64,000 nucleotides of DNA from Romboutsia hominis (lineage in GTDB: Bacteria; Bacillota; Clostridia; Peptostreptococcales; Peptostreptococcaceae): positions 496,001-560,000 of the forward strand of contig NZ_LN650648.1 of the NCBI RefSeq assembly GCF_900002575.1. The letters run 5' to 3'. Of the stretch, positions 19,628-28,175 are shown in pieces. A program made the position numbers and the translations under genes. The notes below the pieces were generated by a model. The model was not told where the DNA came from and ran no database searches. It worked only from the letters and a program-made list of their open reading frames with translations. Position 1 is the stretch's first letter. Each line of letters opens with the position of its first letter.

Positions 19628-22177
19628 ATGCCAAAAAATAAAATAGATATAGATAGAGAAAAAAGAAGAAGAAATAGGGAAGAAAGAAGAAGAAATAGAG
19701 AAATAAGAAGAGGAATGCGTGAGTGCGAAGATTCATGCGTAAATGAAGATCCAAATGAAGATATAAATTTAGATCCAGATCCACAAGTTGATATAAATGT
19801 AACAGCGGATGCAAATGCAGATGCAACGTCAGAATCAACATCAGAATCTAATGCAGAATCAACAGCAGATGTAGATGCAAATGCAGATTTAGACACAACA
19901 GTAGATGCAGCAGTAGACGCAAATGCGGACCTAGATGCGAATGCAGATTTAGATACAACGGTAGACGCAGCAGTAGACGCAAATGCGGACCTAGATGCGA
20001 ATGCAGATTTAGATACAACAGTAGACGCAAATGCAGACCTAGATGCGAATGCAGATTTAGATACAACAGTAGACGCAAATGCAGACCTAGATGCGAATGC
20101 AGATTTAGATACAACAGTAGACGCAAATGCAGATTTAGATACAACAGCAGATGTAGATGCAAATGCAGACTTAGATGCGAACGCAGATTTAGATACAACA
20201 GCAGATGTAGATGCAAATGCGGACCTAGATGCGAATGCAGATTTAGATACAACGGTAGACGCAAATGCAGACCTAGATGCGAATGCAGATTTAGATACAA
20301 CGGTAGACGCAAATGCAGACTTAGATGCAACATCTGATTCAACATCAGACTCAGATGCAACAGCAGATGCAGATGCAACATCTGATTCAACATCAGACTC
20401 AGATGCAACAGCGGATGCAGATGCGACATCTGACTCAACATCAACATCAGATTCAGATGCAACAGCAGATGCAGACTCAACAGCGGATGCAGATGCAACA
20501 TCTGATTCAACATCAGACTCAGATGCAACAGCGGATGCAGATGCGACATCTGATTCAACATCAGACGCAGATGCAACAGCGGATGCGGACTCAACAGCAG
20601 ATGCAGATGCAACATCTGATTCAACATCAGACTCAGATGCAACAGCGGATGCAGACTCAACAGCAGATGCAGACGCAACATCTGATTCAACATCAGACTC
20701 AGACTCAACAGCAGACGCAGATGCAACATCTGATTCAACATCAGACTCAGATTCAACATCTGATGCAAGTTCAGACGCTGATGCAACAGCGGATGCAGAC
20801 GCAACATCTGATTCAACATCAGACTCAGATGCAACAGCAGATGCGGACTCAACAGCAGATGCAGATGCAACATCTGATTCAACATCAGACTCAGATGCAA
20901 CAGCAGATGCAGACGCAACATCTGATGCAGACGCAACATCTGATTCAACATCAGACTCAGATGCAACAGCGGATGCAGACGCAACATCTGATGCAGACGC
21001 AACATCTGATTCAACATCAGACTCAGATGCAACAGCGGATGCAGACTCAACAGCAGATGCAGACGCAACATCTGATTCAACATCAGACTCAGATGCAACA
21101 GCAGATGCAGACGCAACATCTGATTCAACATCAGACGCAGATGCAACAGCGGATGCGGACTCAACAGCAGATGCAGATGCAACATCTGATTCAACATCAG
21201 ACTCAGATGCAACAGCGGATGCAGACTCAACAGCAGATGCAGACGCAACATCTGATTCAACATCAGACTCAGACTCAACAGCAGACGCAGATGCAACATC
21301 TGATTCAACATCAGACTCAGATTCAACATCTGATGCAAGTTCAGACGCTGATGCAACAGCGGATGCAGACGCAACATCTGATTCAACATCAGACTCAGAT
21401 GCAACAGCAGATGCGGACTCAACAGCAGATGCAGATGCAACATCTGATTCAACATCAGACTCAGATGCAACAGCAGATGCAGACGCAACATCTGATGCAG
21501 ACGCAACATCTGATTCAACATCAGACTCAGATGCAACAGCGGATGCAGACGCAACATCTGATGCAGACGCAACATCTGATTCAACATCAGACTCAGATGC
21601 AACAGCGGATGCAGACTCAACAGCAGATGCAGACGCAACATCTGATTCAACATCAGACTCAGATGCAACAGCAGATGCAGACTCAACAGCAGACGCAGAT
21701 GCAACATCTGATTCAACATCAGACTCAGATGCAACAGCAGATGCGGATTCAACATCAGACTCAGATGCAACAGCAGATGCGGACTCAACAGCAGATGCAG
21801 ACGCAACATCTGATTCAACATCAGACTCAGACTCAACAGCAGACGCAGATGCAACATCTGATTCAACATCAGACTCAGATTCAACATCTGATGCAAGTTC
21901 AGACGCAGATGCAACATCTGATTCAACATCAGACTCAGACTCAACAGCAGATGCAAGTGCAGATGTAGATTCAACATCAGAATCTAGTGCAAACAATCAA
22001 TCAAATGCAAACAACAATATAGGACCAATAACTGTTCATACACCTATAAATATATATGTTACTTGTGGATGTTGTGGAAAAAAACATAAATTTGAACATG
22101 ACGAAATAAATTGCAATAATAACAATTGCGATGATGATAATTGTGATAATGATAATAACAATAACAATTGTTGTTAG
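19628..22177 (+). CDS. Giant Asp/Ala/Ser/Thr repeat protein with Cys-rich C-terminus
   Basis: 849 aa. It has an Arg/Glu-rich N-terminus (about residues 8-30) and a short Asp/Pro segment. The first repeat zone (about 60-235) is built on DANADLDTT. A second, longer zone (about 236-780) is built on DATSDSTSDSDATADAD. A C-terminal domain of about 70 residues contains ITVHTPINIYVTCGCCGKK, with eight Cys and Asn/Asp runs ending in NNNNNCC. There is no signal peptide, LPXTG or membrane anchor, so it is not a classical Sdr adhesin. Architecture (non-secreted, extreme repeat, Cys-rich end) resembles spore-surface proteins; this is inference. SD aaggagagg precedes ATG. The HDSK gene follows without a terminator. 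Long frames on the opposite strand are by-products of the repeat. Confidence 0.82.
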   Translation: MPKNKIDIDREKRRRNREERRRNREIRRGMRECEDSCVNEDPNEDINLDPDPQVDINVTADANADATSESTSESNAESTADVDANADLDTTVDAAVDANADLDANADLDTTVDAAVDANADLDANADLDTTVDANADLDANADLDTTVDANADLDANADLDTTVDANADLDTTADVDANADLDANADLDTTADVDANADLDANADLDTTVDANADLDANADLDTTVDANADLDATSDSTSDSDATADADATSDSTSDSDATADADATSDSTSTSDSDATADADSTADADATSDSTSDSDATADADATSDSTSDADATADADSTADADATSDSTSDSDATADADSTADADATSDSTSDSDSTADADATSDSTSDSDSTSDASSDADATADADATSDSTSDSDATADADSTADADATSDSTSDSDATADADATSDADATSDSTSDSDATADADATSDADATSDSTSDSDATADADSTADADATSDSTSDSDATADADATSDSTSDADATADADSTADADATSDSTSDSDATADADSTADADATSDSTSDSDSTADADATSDSTSDSDSTSDASSDADATADADATSDSTSDSDATADADSTADADATSDSTSDSDATADADATSDADATSDSTSDSDATADADATSDADATSDSTSDSDATADADSTADADATSDSTSDSDATADADSTADADATSDSTSDSDATADADSTSDSDATADADSTADADATSDSTSDSDSTADADATSDSTSDSDSTSDASSDADATSDSTSDSDSTADASADVDSTSESSANNQSNANNNIGPITVHTPINIYVTCGCCGKKHKFEHDEINCNNNNCDDDNCDNDNNNNNCC
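19860..20325 (+). repeat. DANADLDTTVDA-type short tandem repeats
   Basis: Repeats of 33 and 48 nt encode DANADLDANADLDTTV units. The units are nearly identical, with silent third-position changes (gcg/gca, gac/gat), so they are under frame-preserving drift. Confidence 0.85.
20546..21682 (+). repeat. 570-bp tandem duplication inside the repeat gene
   Basis: Two head-to-tail copies, about 20546-21115 and 21116-21682. I compared them in 60-base blocks and saw no difference until position 21683. The period of 570 bp equals 190 codons, so the frame is kept. It overlies shorter 18- to 48-bp repeats of the same gene. Confidence 0.9.
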
Positions 22178-22232
22178 GACTAGCAAGAAAATAGGAAAAT
22201 ATAATTATTAAAAAATAAGGAGTATATGGGAT

Positions 22233-22439
22233 ATGAATTTTAGAAAAAAAATGCAGAGTAGTAAAAGCTCGCATGATAGCAAACACGATAGTAAACATGA
22301 TAGCAAACATGATAGCAAACACGATAGCCAGCATGACAACAAACACGATAGCAAACATGATAGTAAGAGTGAACCAATAAAAAATAGTAAAAAAGTGAGC
22401 GATTCTAAAACGGTTAAAAAAAGTGGAAACGATGAATAA
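22233..22439 (+). CDS. Small HDSK-repeat protein
   Basis: 68 aa. About eight tandem copies of the tetrapeptide HDSK (variants HDSQ, HDNK) fill residues 13-46, followed by a Lys/Ser tail. It is highly charged, histidine-rich and hydrophilic, with no signal peptide. SD aaggag lies about 11 nt before ATG 22233; a closer ATG at 22226 is out of frame and stops after five codons. It lies 56 nt after the Asp-rich repeat gene with no terminator between, so probably the same transcript. Function is unknown. The cationic/metal-binding tail could pair with the acidic partner encoded upstream, which is inference. Confidence 0.7.
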   Translation: MNFRKKMQSSKSSHDSKHDSKHDSKHDSKHDSQHDNKHDSKHDSKSEPIKNSKKVSDSKTVKKSGNDE

Positions 22440-22461
22440 AAAGTAGATATATATAAATAGA

Positions 22462-22489
22462 GGAGAGGCTAAAATAACCTCTCCCTTTT
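22462..22489. terminator. Bidirectional terminator between the HDSK gene and yfcE
   Basis: GGAGAGG pairs with CCTCTCC over a 9-nt loop, followed by CTTTTA. It lies between convergent genes. Confidence 0.75.
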
Positions 22490-23048
22490 AATTTATATGT
22501 ATTACGTCACCGCTATTTATATCTAGTAAGTTAAATTCCATATCAACTTCATCATCACTTTGATTTATATCTATGATAGCGACTGAATGAGTGCCATCTT
22601 TAGGAATTGATGTACTTCCAGGATTTAATACTATTAAATTTTCATCTATATAAAGTTCTTTAACATGAGTATGACCAAGAATAAGTATATCTCCACCCAT
22701 ATTTTTAGCATCTTGTATAGTATCTTCTTTAGACTTAGTATATCCATGAGTCATTATTATTCTAGTTTCACCAAATTGATTCATAACATACGGACTTTGG
22801 ATAGGATGATTTATAACCATTTGATCAACGTCAGCGTCACAATTTCCCCTAGCGATAATTATATTATTAAGTTCATTAATTTTGGCTATTACTCCTTTTG
22901 GATTATAACCTTCTGGAATATCATTTCTAGGTCCATGGTACAGAACATCACCACCATGTAAAATCACATCACACTCAGATAATGCATCTAGTGCCTTTTC
23001 AAAATAAAGTAAACTTCCATGAGTATCGCTCATTACACCTATTTTCAT
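22488..23048 (-). CDS. yfcE: YfcE-type metallophosphodiesterase
   Basis: 186-aa calcineurin-like phosphoesterase of the YfcE/MJ0936 group, phosphodiesterases of uncertain physiological substrate. Metal motifs are SDTHGS (D8, H10), HGGDVLYHG, ARGNCDAD (GNCD instead of GNHD, as usual in this group), THGYT and LGHTHV. ATG 23048 is chosen because ttaggagg precedes it and the protein begins MKIGVMSDTHG; an earlier in-frame start at 23108 has no SD and lies inside nadK. It is 22 nt downstream of nadK, in the same operon. Confidence 0.9.
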   Translation of the reverse strand: MKIGVMSDTHGSLLYFEKALDALSECDVILHGGDVLYHGPRNDIPEGYNPKGVIAKINELNNIIIARGNCDADVDQMVINHPIQSPYVMNQFGETRIIMTHGYTKSKEDTIQDAKNMGGDILILGHTHVKELYIDENLIVLNPGSTSIPKDGTHSVAIIDINQSDDEVDMEFNLLDINSGDVIHIN

Positions 23049-23070
23049 TTCATTTCCTCCTAAGTTAAGA

Positions 23071-23871
23071 TTACAAGAATTTTTCAGAAACCCTACTCCA
23101 AAATTCATAGTTTGACATTCTGAGTAATTTTATTTTAACATCAGACATAAAAGTTTTAATGCTAGAAATACGATTAAATTTATGCTCGACTCCATCTATT
23201 ACTATTATAATTGAGTTTTCAAATCTATATTCAGGAGTAATATTTATTACAGAATCATTAGAACATATAATACTAGAAGTAAAACTTCTATAAGCATTTG
23301 TATTTATAGGATAAAGTGGAGTAAGCTGCATTAAGCTTATACTTGGATCAACAATACTACCTCCTGCTGCATAATTGTAGGCTGTTGAACCTGTAGGAGT
23401 TGATATAATCATTCCATCTCCACTAAATTTTTGTATATGTCTATCATTTATATTTACGTCAATGTGTATAATCCTAGATTTATCTCCTTTTACAACGACT
23501 TCATTTATAGCAAATATATCATTACAATGTTTATCAGTACAGATACTAGCACCAAGAAGAGGTATATCTTGTATCAAATAATCTTCATTTATGTATGATG
23601 TTATAAATCTATCAATATCATCTGGAGAAATATCTGGGAAAAAGCCAAGGTGCCCTGTGTTTATCCCGACTACTGGAACATCAGGAAAATTAAAATCGTG
23701 AACAGTCTTTAAAAAAGATCCATCTCCACCAATTGATATAACAAGTTCTGTATCTGGATGGAAATAATCGATTACCTCAAATCCAGCAGAGATCAGTTTG
23801 TTAGTTAATAAGTTTTTCGTTGCAATAGATTTTTTAAGTTCATTTGATTTTACAGTTATAATTTTTCTCAT
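23071..23871 (-). CDS. nadK: NAD kinase
   Basis: Phosphorylates NAD+ to NADP+. The 266-aa protein shows the diagnostic SIGGDGSFLK (D50), GINTGHLGFFPD, AINEVVVKGD (NE/D motif) and FSGDGMIISTPTGSTAYNYA. It starts at ATG 23871 with ggggtgg upstream. It is the first gene of a two-gene unit with yfcE. Its promoter is an extended -10 at 23895-23903. Confidence 0.95.
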   Translation of the reverse strand: MRKIITVKSNELKKSIATKNLLTNKLISAGFEVIDYFHPDTELVISIGGDGSFLKTVHDFNFPDVPVVGINTGHLGFFPDISPDDIDRFITSYINEDYLIQDIPLLGASICTDKHCNDIFAINEVVVKGDKSRIIHIDVNINDRHIQKFSGDGMIISTPTGSTAYNYAAGGSIVDPSISLMQLTPLYPINTNAYRSFTSSIICSNDSVINITPEYRFENSIIIVIDGVEHKFNRISSIKTFMSDVKIKLLRMSNYEFWSRVSEKFL

Positions 23872-23894
23872 TTTTCCACCCCTCTATACTTTGT

Positions 23895-23903
23895 ATTATA
23901 GCA
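23895..23903 (-). promoter_or_regulatory. Extended -10 promoter of nadK-yfcE
   Basis: On the minus strand TGC-TATAAT lies 24 nt upstream of the nadK start. The -35 is poor, as expected for an extended -10. Confidence 0.55.
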
Positions 23904-24149
23904 TAACTTAATAGGTTAAATTATAGTTAATTAAAAGTAGACAAATAAACTCTTTATACTCAAATAGTTGATTATAGAGGTACATATATAAGATAATACA
24001 TAAAGAAAGAATTTATGTATACTAAAAATAAGTAAAATTTAAAGTTTATAAACAAATATAAGTAAGATATTAATAATAAAAGGTCTTATCTATTAATCTA
24101 AAATAGTATAAAATATATAATGTTATAAGAAAAGAAGGTAGGTGCAGAT

Positions 24150-25052
24150 TTGTTTAAAAAGGAAGAACAAAGGTATAATATCATATCTTATACGAGTGAA
24201 GAAAATTCAACGTTAAAAGAGATACTATTAGATAAATTAAATTTCTCTGTAAGATCATTATCAAAGATGAAAAGAGAACAAAGTATGTTAGTAAACGGTG
24301 AATTTAAAAAGCCTAGTACTAAAGTTAAAAAAGGTGATTTAATAGAAGTAAAAATAGAAGAAGATATGGCGAATTTTACACCACAAGATTTAAATTTAGA
24401 CATATTGTATGATGACTTTGATATAATAATGGTTAACAAACCACCGTTTATGGTGGTACATCCGACTAAAAGCCATAGTGAAAGCACAATAGCAAATGGG
24501 ATAACTGACTATATAATCAAGAAAAATGAAAAAGTTAAAGTAAGGTTTGTAAATAGATTAGATATGAATACATCTGGTTTAGTTATAGTTGCTAAAAATG
24601 CTTATGCACATCATACTTTATCATTAGATATGAGCAAAGATAAAGTTGAAAAAACTTATATAACTGTTGTAAAAGGAATAGTAAAAGAAGATTTTGGAAC
24701 TATAAATCAACCAATATATAGACCCACGGAAGATAGTATAAAAAGAGTTGTGGATGAAAGAGGGCAGGAATCTGTAACTCATTATAAAGTATTAGAAAGA
24801 TTAAATGATGCTACAGTACTAGAAGTAAAGCTTGAAACAGGGAGAACACATCAAATAAGAGTCCATATGAACTATATAGGTCATGGTATAATAGGTGATG
24901 AGCTTTATGGATATGTAGATGAAAATCTCATAAATAGACAAGCATTACATGCATATAGCTTAAAATTTAATCAGCCTAGAACGAAAGAAGAGTTAGAGTT
25001 TAAGGCTAATTTACCAAAAGATATAGAAGACTTAATAAATAAGCTAAAATAA
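24150..25052 (+). CDS. RluA-family RNA pseudouridine synthase
   Basis: 300 aa. An S4-like N-terminal RNA-binding part (about 20-75) precedes the PseudoU_synth_2 domain. The catalytic Asp is in NRLDMNTSGL (D138), where Asn replaces the His common in RluC/RluD. Other markers are VNKPPFMVVHPT, KTYITVVKG and ETGRTHQIRVHM. The start is TTG 24150 after aaggtaggtg. The exact rRNA or tRNA target cannot be told from sequence. It is followed after 23 nt by the nucleoid-associated protein gene. Confidence 0.9.
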   Translation: MFKKEEQRYNIISYTSEENSTLKEILLDKLNFSVRSLSKMKREQSMLVNGEFKKPSTKVKKGDLIEVKIEEDMANFTPQDLNLDILYDDFDIIMVNKPPFMVVHPTKSHSESTIANGITDYIIKKNEKVKVRFVNRLDMNTSGLVIVAKNAYAHHTLSLDMSKDKVEKTYITVVKGIVKEDFGTINQPIYRPTEDSIKRVVDERGQESVTHYKVLERLNDATVLEVKLETGRTHQIRVHMNYIGHGIIGDELYGYVDENLINRQALHAYSLKFNQPRTKEELEFKANLPKDIEDLINKLK

Positions 25053-25075
25053 CAAATATAATTAGAGGTGAGATT

Positions 25076-26080
25076 ATGATAATTCATAAGTTTATAATAC
25101 ATGTATTAGATAAAAATAGTGATGTTCCAATACTAAATGACTATGAGGGAAAAATAAATCCTGAGGTAGATAAGTTTTTCCAAAAAATAATAAAAAGAGT
25201 AACTAAAGATGATGATTTAAGAAAAGGAATATTTAAGGATTATAACAATAATATAATAAAAAATTGCTGTGAGCAGATAATATATGATGAAATCACTTTC
25301 TTAGAAAATTCTAAGGAAATAGCAGCATATTTATTTGATATAATGAAAATCAATTCAGAAATAGATTCATGTGATTTAGCAATATGTTTATATACAGTTA
25401 AGGATGAAAAATATGTAGCTATACTTAAGCTAGATTATAAAAAACTTTATACTCACTCTATAGAATTTATAGATGATAAGTTTAATATACAAATGGTTGC
25501 AAATGAAATAGGTATACCAGAAACAGGAAGACAAAAGCAATGTGCAATTATAGGAGTAAGTGGAATAAATGATGAGTTTCATTTAAGATTGTTAGATAAA
25601 GATGCAGAGAAGGAAGAAAGTGAATCAAAGTTCATTAAGGAATTCTTAAATGCAGAAAGAATTGATGATGACAAATATAAGACGAAGGTATTTAAAAAGT
25701 CAGCGGAAAATTGGATAACAAATGCATTAACAGAAAATATAAAACAAGCAGAAGATATGAGAAGTGTACTTAATTATACATTAAAAGAAAAGCATGAAAT
25801 AGATGTGAATGATTTTATAGAAAATAATATAAAAGATGAAAATCTAAAAGAAAGCTTCAAAGAACATATGGAAGATAAGGGATTAGATGAAGGTTTCAAT
25901 ATAGATAAAACATGGGTTGAAAAAAAGCTTAAGAAAAGAAGTATAAAAACGGATAATGGATTTGATTTAAAAGGAAATTTAGAAGATTTTGAAGACCCAA
26001 TGAAATACAGTGTAAAGCAAAACCCAGATGGAAGTATAGATATAACATTAAAAAATATTAGATTTTACGAAGAGAAGTAG
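25076..26080 (+). CDS. Nucleoid-associated protein (NdpA/YejK-like, PF04245)
   Basis: 334 aa, homologous by look to the 37-kDa nucleoid-associated family. It opens IIHKFIIHVLDKNSDVPIL with the family's FxxxxI..RVTKDDDLRKGIF segment. The middle contains the ILKLDYKK strand and a later stretch, RQKQCAIIGV. The C-terminal part is strongly acidic/basic mixed and helical. Clostridial copies have no characterised function. SD agaggtgag precedes ATG. It probably shares a transcript with the pseudouridine synthase and ends at a strong terminator. Confidence 0.8.
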   Translation: MIIHKFIIHVLDKNSDVPILNDYEGKINPEVDKFFQKIIKRVTKDDDLRKGIFKDYNNNIIKNCCEQIIYDEITFLENSKEIAAYLFDIMKINSEIDSCDLAICLYTVKDEKYVAILKLDYKKLYTHSIEFIDDKFNIQMVANEIGIPETGRQKQCAIIGVSGINDEFHLRLLDKDAEKEESESKFIKEFLNAERIDDDKYKTKVFKKSAENWITNALTENIKQAEDMRSVLNYTLKEKHEIDVNDFIENNIKDENLKESFKEHMEDKGLDEGFNIDKTWVEKKLKKRSIKTDNGFDLKGNLEDFEDPMKYSVKQNPDGSIDITLKNIRFYEEK

Positions 26081-26120
26081 CAAAAAGCACCAAAGACTTA
26101 TAAAGCTTTGGTGCTTTTTG
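26081..26120. terminator. Terminator after the nucleoid-protein gene
   Basis: 15-bp perfect stem CAAAAAGCACCAAAG/CTTTGGTGCTTTTTG with a 9-nt loop. Confidence 0.9.
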
Positions 26121-26318
26121 TATACAAATATTCTGTATTAAACTTAAAATATATGTTTAATTTTTAGAGTAAAGTAATTTCAAGAAATCTGCGCATGTTA
26201 AAAATAATATTTTAATTATTAGGAGTAAATTTAATTTTTTAGTGTACATGCAATATATATTATTGAAAGCCATATAAATATAATAGGACTAAAATTGTTA
26301 CATATTAAGGGGGGAAAT

Positions 26319-26543
26319 ATGGAACAACTAAAAGATATGTTAAGAGGGTTTGATTTTGTAGATGATAATCCAATGATATTTTTTTTGATAATAGGATTGG
26401 TTGTACTTCTTTTAATTAATTCAAATGGAAACTTAGATTGTTTTTTCGACCAAAATAATTCATTAGTTTGGATTATACTTTTAGTATTTTTAGTATTTAT
26501 GCTTGGGAGAAATGATGGTTGCCATGATGATTTTTGCTGTTAA
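26319..26543 (+). CDS. Mini membrane protein with Cys-rich tail (paralog 1)
   Basis: 74 aa. A short acidic N-terminus precedes a hydrophobic helix (about 20-35), a short loop with Asp/Cys, a second hydrophobic helix (about 48-62), and a tail ending CHDDFCC. ATG 26319 is preferred for its SD aaggggggaa; an in-frame ATG at 26295 has none. It shares the two-helix, Asp/Cys-tail plan with the five genes at 27419-29069. The sequence from SD to start (GGGGGAAATA) is the exact complement of the loop of small-RNA candidate C. Function unknown. Confidence 0.72.
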   Translation: MEQLKDMLRGFDFVDDNPMIFFLIIGLVVLLLINSNGNLDCFFDQNNSLVWIILLVFLVFMLGRNDGCHDDFCC

Positions 26544-26550
26544 TAAGTTA

Positions 26551-26576
26551 AAACCGAGCTTCATATGCTCGGCTTT
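26551..26576. terminator. Bidirectional terminator between the mini membrane gene and acpP
   Basis: AAACCGAGC pairs with GCTCGGCTTT around a 7-nt loop, with T or A runs on both sides. Confidence 0.8.
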
Positions 26577-26587
26577 ATTTCTTTAGA

Positions 26588-26815
26588 TTATTGGTTATCT
26601 TCTATATATTTACAGATATCACCTATAGTTTTGAAGTTTTCAGCTTCCTCATCTGGAATTTCTATTCCAAATTCATCTTCAAGAGCCATTATAACTTCAA
26701 CAGCATCTAAAGAGTCAGCTTCTAAATCTTCTATTAAAGAAGTATCTTTAGTCATTACATTTGTGTTATCTATTCCTAATTGTTCAGCTATTATTGATTT
26801 TATTTTTTCAAACAT
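26588..26815 (-). CDS. acpP: Acyl carrier protein
   Basis: 75-aa acidic four-helix carrier with the 4'-phosphopantetheine site ADSLDAVE (Ser35). It carries acyl chains in fatty-acid synthesis. SD aggaggg lies 9 nt before ATG 26815. The gene stands alone, away from any fab genes, convergent with one mini membrane gene and divergent from another small gene. The sequence is that of a standard AcpP rather than a specialised carrier (DLEADSLD). Confidence 0.93.
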   Translation of the reverse strand: MFEKIKSIIAEQLGIDNTNVMTKDTSLIEDLEADSLDAVEVIMALEDEFGIEIPDEEAENFKTIGDICKYIEDNQ

Positions 26816-26854
26816 GGTTTAACCCTCCTAGAAACGGTTTATAAATTTACTTGT

Positions 26855-26883
26855 AGTTTAATATAATATTAAAAATTTTTCAA
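26855..26883 (-). promoter_or_regulatory. Candidate promoter of acpP
   Basis: On the minus strand TTGAAA, 17 nt, TAAACT. No FapR-like palindrome is visible. Confidence 0.4.
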
Positions 26884-26965
26884 TAGAGTTTTTAAGAAAA
26901 TGTAATAAACTTTTTTAATGAGAATATAAATTAATATATAAATTTTATACATAGGAGGAATTGTT

Positions 26966-27367
26966 ATGAAGTATATAAGTTTACTAATATCTTCAATTGG
27001 AGTATTTTTAGTAATATTAGGAAATTTTTATTATAATTCAGTAACATTAGATATGCAAAAGATTAAAGATTATGTGGCAGAAACAAATATTATACTAGAA
27101 GATATAATAGATAAGGAATATTATGTATTAGAAAATAAACAAGACTATATAAAAAGACTTAATAGTCTTAAAGAAGGATTAAATAATACTGATACAACAT
27201 TTTTAATAGATAATTATAAAAACTATAAGGTAAAGTCCATAGATAGTTTAGTAAAAAGCTTAAAAGAGACAGAAGGTAAAAAGATATATTTAGGAGAAGT
27301 AGAAAAGTACAATAAATTATGTGATAGAGAGATTGATAGGTTAATAATCAATAAAAACTTAGTATAG
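26966..27367 (+). CDS. Small single-pass membrane protein with coiled-coil exterior
   Basis: 133 aa. One N-terminal hydrophobic helix (residues 4-22, ISLLISSIGVFLVILG) acts as an anchor or signal. The rest is a helical Lys/Glu/Asp-rich domain (about 30-133) of coiled-coil character. There is no lipobox. SD aggaggaa lies 6 nt before ATG. The next mini membrane gene follows after 51 nt with no terminator, so they may be co-transcribed. No family recognised. Confidence 0.65.
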   Translation: MKYISLLISSIGVFLVILGNFYYNSVTLDMQKIKDYVAETNIILEDIIDKEYYVLENKQDYIKRLNSLKEGLNNTDTTFLIDNYKNYKVKSIDSLVKSLKETEGKKIYLGEVEKYNKLCDREIDRLIINKNLV

Positions 27368-27418
27368 TAATCTTATATACATTTAATAAAGACATCATGA
27401 ATTAAAAGGGGGGGTTTA

Positions 27419-27622
27419 ATGGCAAAATTAGAAGATACCCTAACTCGTTTGTTTGGAGGGAATAATAATATTTTAAACAATAGAATGCTAATAGTTATAG
27501 TATTAGTATTTATTGTTATATTTACAGATTTATTAGATGACTTTCTAGAAAACGATAATGCTTGGATGTGGATTATATTAGTACTACTTTTATTATTTAA
27601 TTTTGATGAAAGTCTTTGTTAA
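27419..27622 (+). CDS. Mini membrane protein with Cys terminus (paralog 2)
   Basis: 67 aa. The N-terminus (TLTRLFGGNN) is like the RLFGG start of its relatives. It is followed by a hydrophobic helix (about 24-37), an acidic turn (LLDDFLENDN), a tryptophan-rich second helix (WMWIILVLLLLF) and the tail NFDESLC. The SD is an unusual seven-G run (aaaaggggggg) 4 nt before ATG. A terminator follows. Belongs to the family at 26319-29069. Confidence 0.72.
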   Translation: MAKLEDTLTRLFGGNNNILNNRMLIVIVLVFIVIFTDLLDDFLENDNAWMWIILVLLLLFNFDESLC

Positions 27623-27633
27623 TAAGCTTTTTT

Positions 27634-27659
27634 AAAGAAATCATTTGATTTCTTTTTTT
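27634..27659. terminator. Terminator after paralog 2
   Basis: AAAGAAATCA pairs with TGATTTCTTT and runs into a T-tract. Confidence 0.8.
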
Positions 27660-27716
27660 GTGTAAAAAAATTTAGTAATAGACAAATATATTATGATTTA
27701 ATTTAATAAAAGGGTA

Positions 27717-27744
27717 ACAATTTTACACATTATTACATAATATT
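27717..27744 (+). promoter_or_regulatory. Sigma-K-like promoter of paralog 3
   Basis: AC, 17 nt, CATAATATT. Both elements and the spacing are the same as in front of the CdeC-like gene (39912-39939). Confidence 0.5.
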
Positions 27745-27797
27745 TATTAAATAGTTAGTAATATACTATTATTCATAAAATTAAAGGTGGGATATTA

Positions 27798-28010
27798 ATG
27801 TCAACAGATCAAGGATTATCAAGATTCTTTGGAGGAGGATTATTTGGCAACACTGGTCTAATAGTATTGATAGTAATAGGTGTAATACTTTTACTAGGAG
27901 ATGATCTTCTTGAATGGATATTATGTGATGATATGGGTATTATTTGGATAGTTCTTATAATACTTTTATTGACTAATTTTGATTTTGATTGTGGATGTGG
28001 ATGTTGTTAA
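27798..28010 (+). CDS. Mini membrane protein with Cys-rich tail (paralog 3)
   Basis: 70 aa. Opening SRFFGGGLFG is followed by a hydrophobic helix (TGLIVLIVIGVILLLG), an acidic turn (DDLLEWILCDD), a second helix (IIWIVLIILLL) and the tail NFDFDCGCGCC. SD aaaggtggga precedes ATG. Its own promoter and terminator make it monocistronic. The four C-terminal Cys would sit at the membrane face and could be cross-linked or bind metal, which is inference. Confidence 0.75.
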   Translation: MSTDQGLSRFFGGGLFGNTGLIVLIVIGVILLLGDDLLEWILCDDMGIIWIVLIILLLTNFDFDCGCGCC

Positions 28011-28038
28011 TAAAGAACTCTATTTAGAGTTCTTTATT
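28009..28038. terminator. Terminator after paralog 3
   Basis: Stem AATAAAGAACTCTA/TAGAGTTCTTTATT begins inside the stop codon. Confidence 0.85.
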
Positions 28039-28072
28039 AACAAAAAATTTTATAAATTATAAAAAAATAATA

Positions 28073-28099
28073 ACACTTTTTGAAAAATTACATACTATG
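28073..28099 (+). promoter_or_regulatory. Sigma-K-like promoter of paralog 4
   Basis: AC, 16 nt, CATACTATG. About 8 nt downstream the predicted transcript begins with a short hairpin (GGGC-AAAA-GCCC, 28108-28119). Confidence 0.5.
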
Positions 28100-28175
28100 T
28101 ATTAAGTGGGCAAAAGCCCTAACGAGACATAAATATACTTCACTAAAGAATTATTCTTATGTAGGGGGGATTTTT

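Noticed and set aside
20341-21960. Sdr-type (SD-repeat) cell-wall adhesin
   Set aside because: There is no signal peptide, YSIRK, LPXTG or membrane anchor; the C-terminus is a Cys-rich domain.
19597-21996. 799-aa and 709-aa open frames on the minus strand and a 547-aa alternative plus-strand frame through the repeat gene
   Set aside because: They follow from the period-3 repeat, which lacks stop codons in several frames. They have no SD. Only the 849-aa frame has a good SD and unique, non-repetitive ends.
22665-22961. 98-aa plus-strand open frame antisense to yfcE
   Set aside because: No SD, and it lies entirely within a well-supported gene.
26588-26815. Specialised carrier protein of a secondary-metabolite cluster
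   Set aside because: The sequence is a standard AcpP and there are no synthase genes around it.
28100-28165. Possible riboswitch in the leader of the gene at 28176 (GGGC-AAAA-GCCC plus TAACGAGAC)
   Set aside because: It is only about 65 nt, with no match that I can recall to c-di-GMP-I/II, PreQ1, fluoride or other classes. It fits better as a 5' stem-loop of a late sporulation-type transcript.
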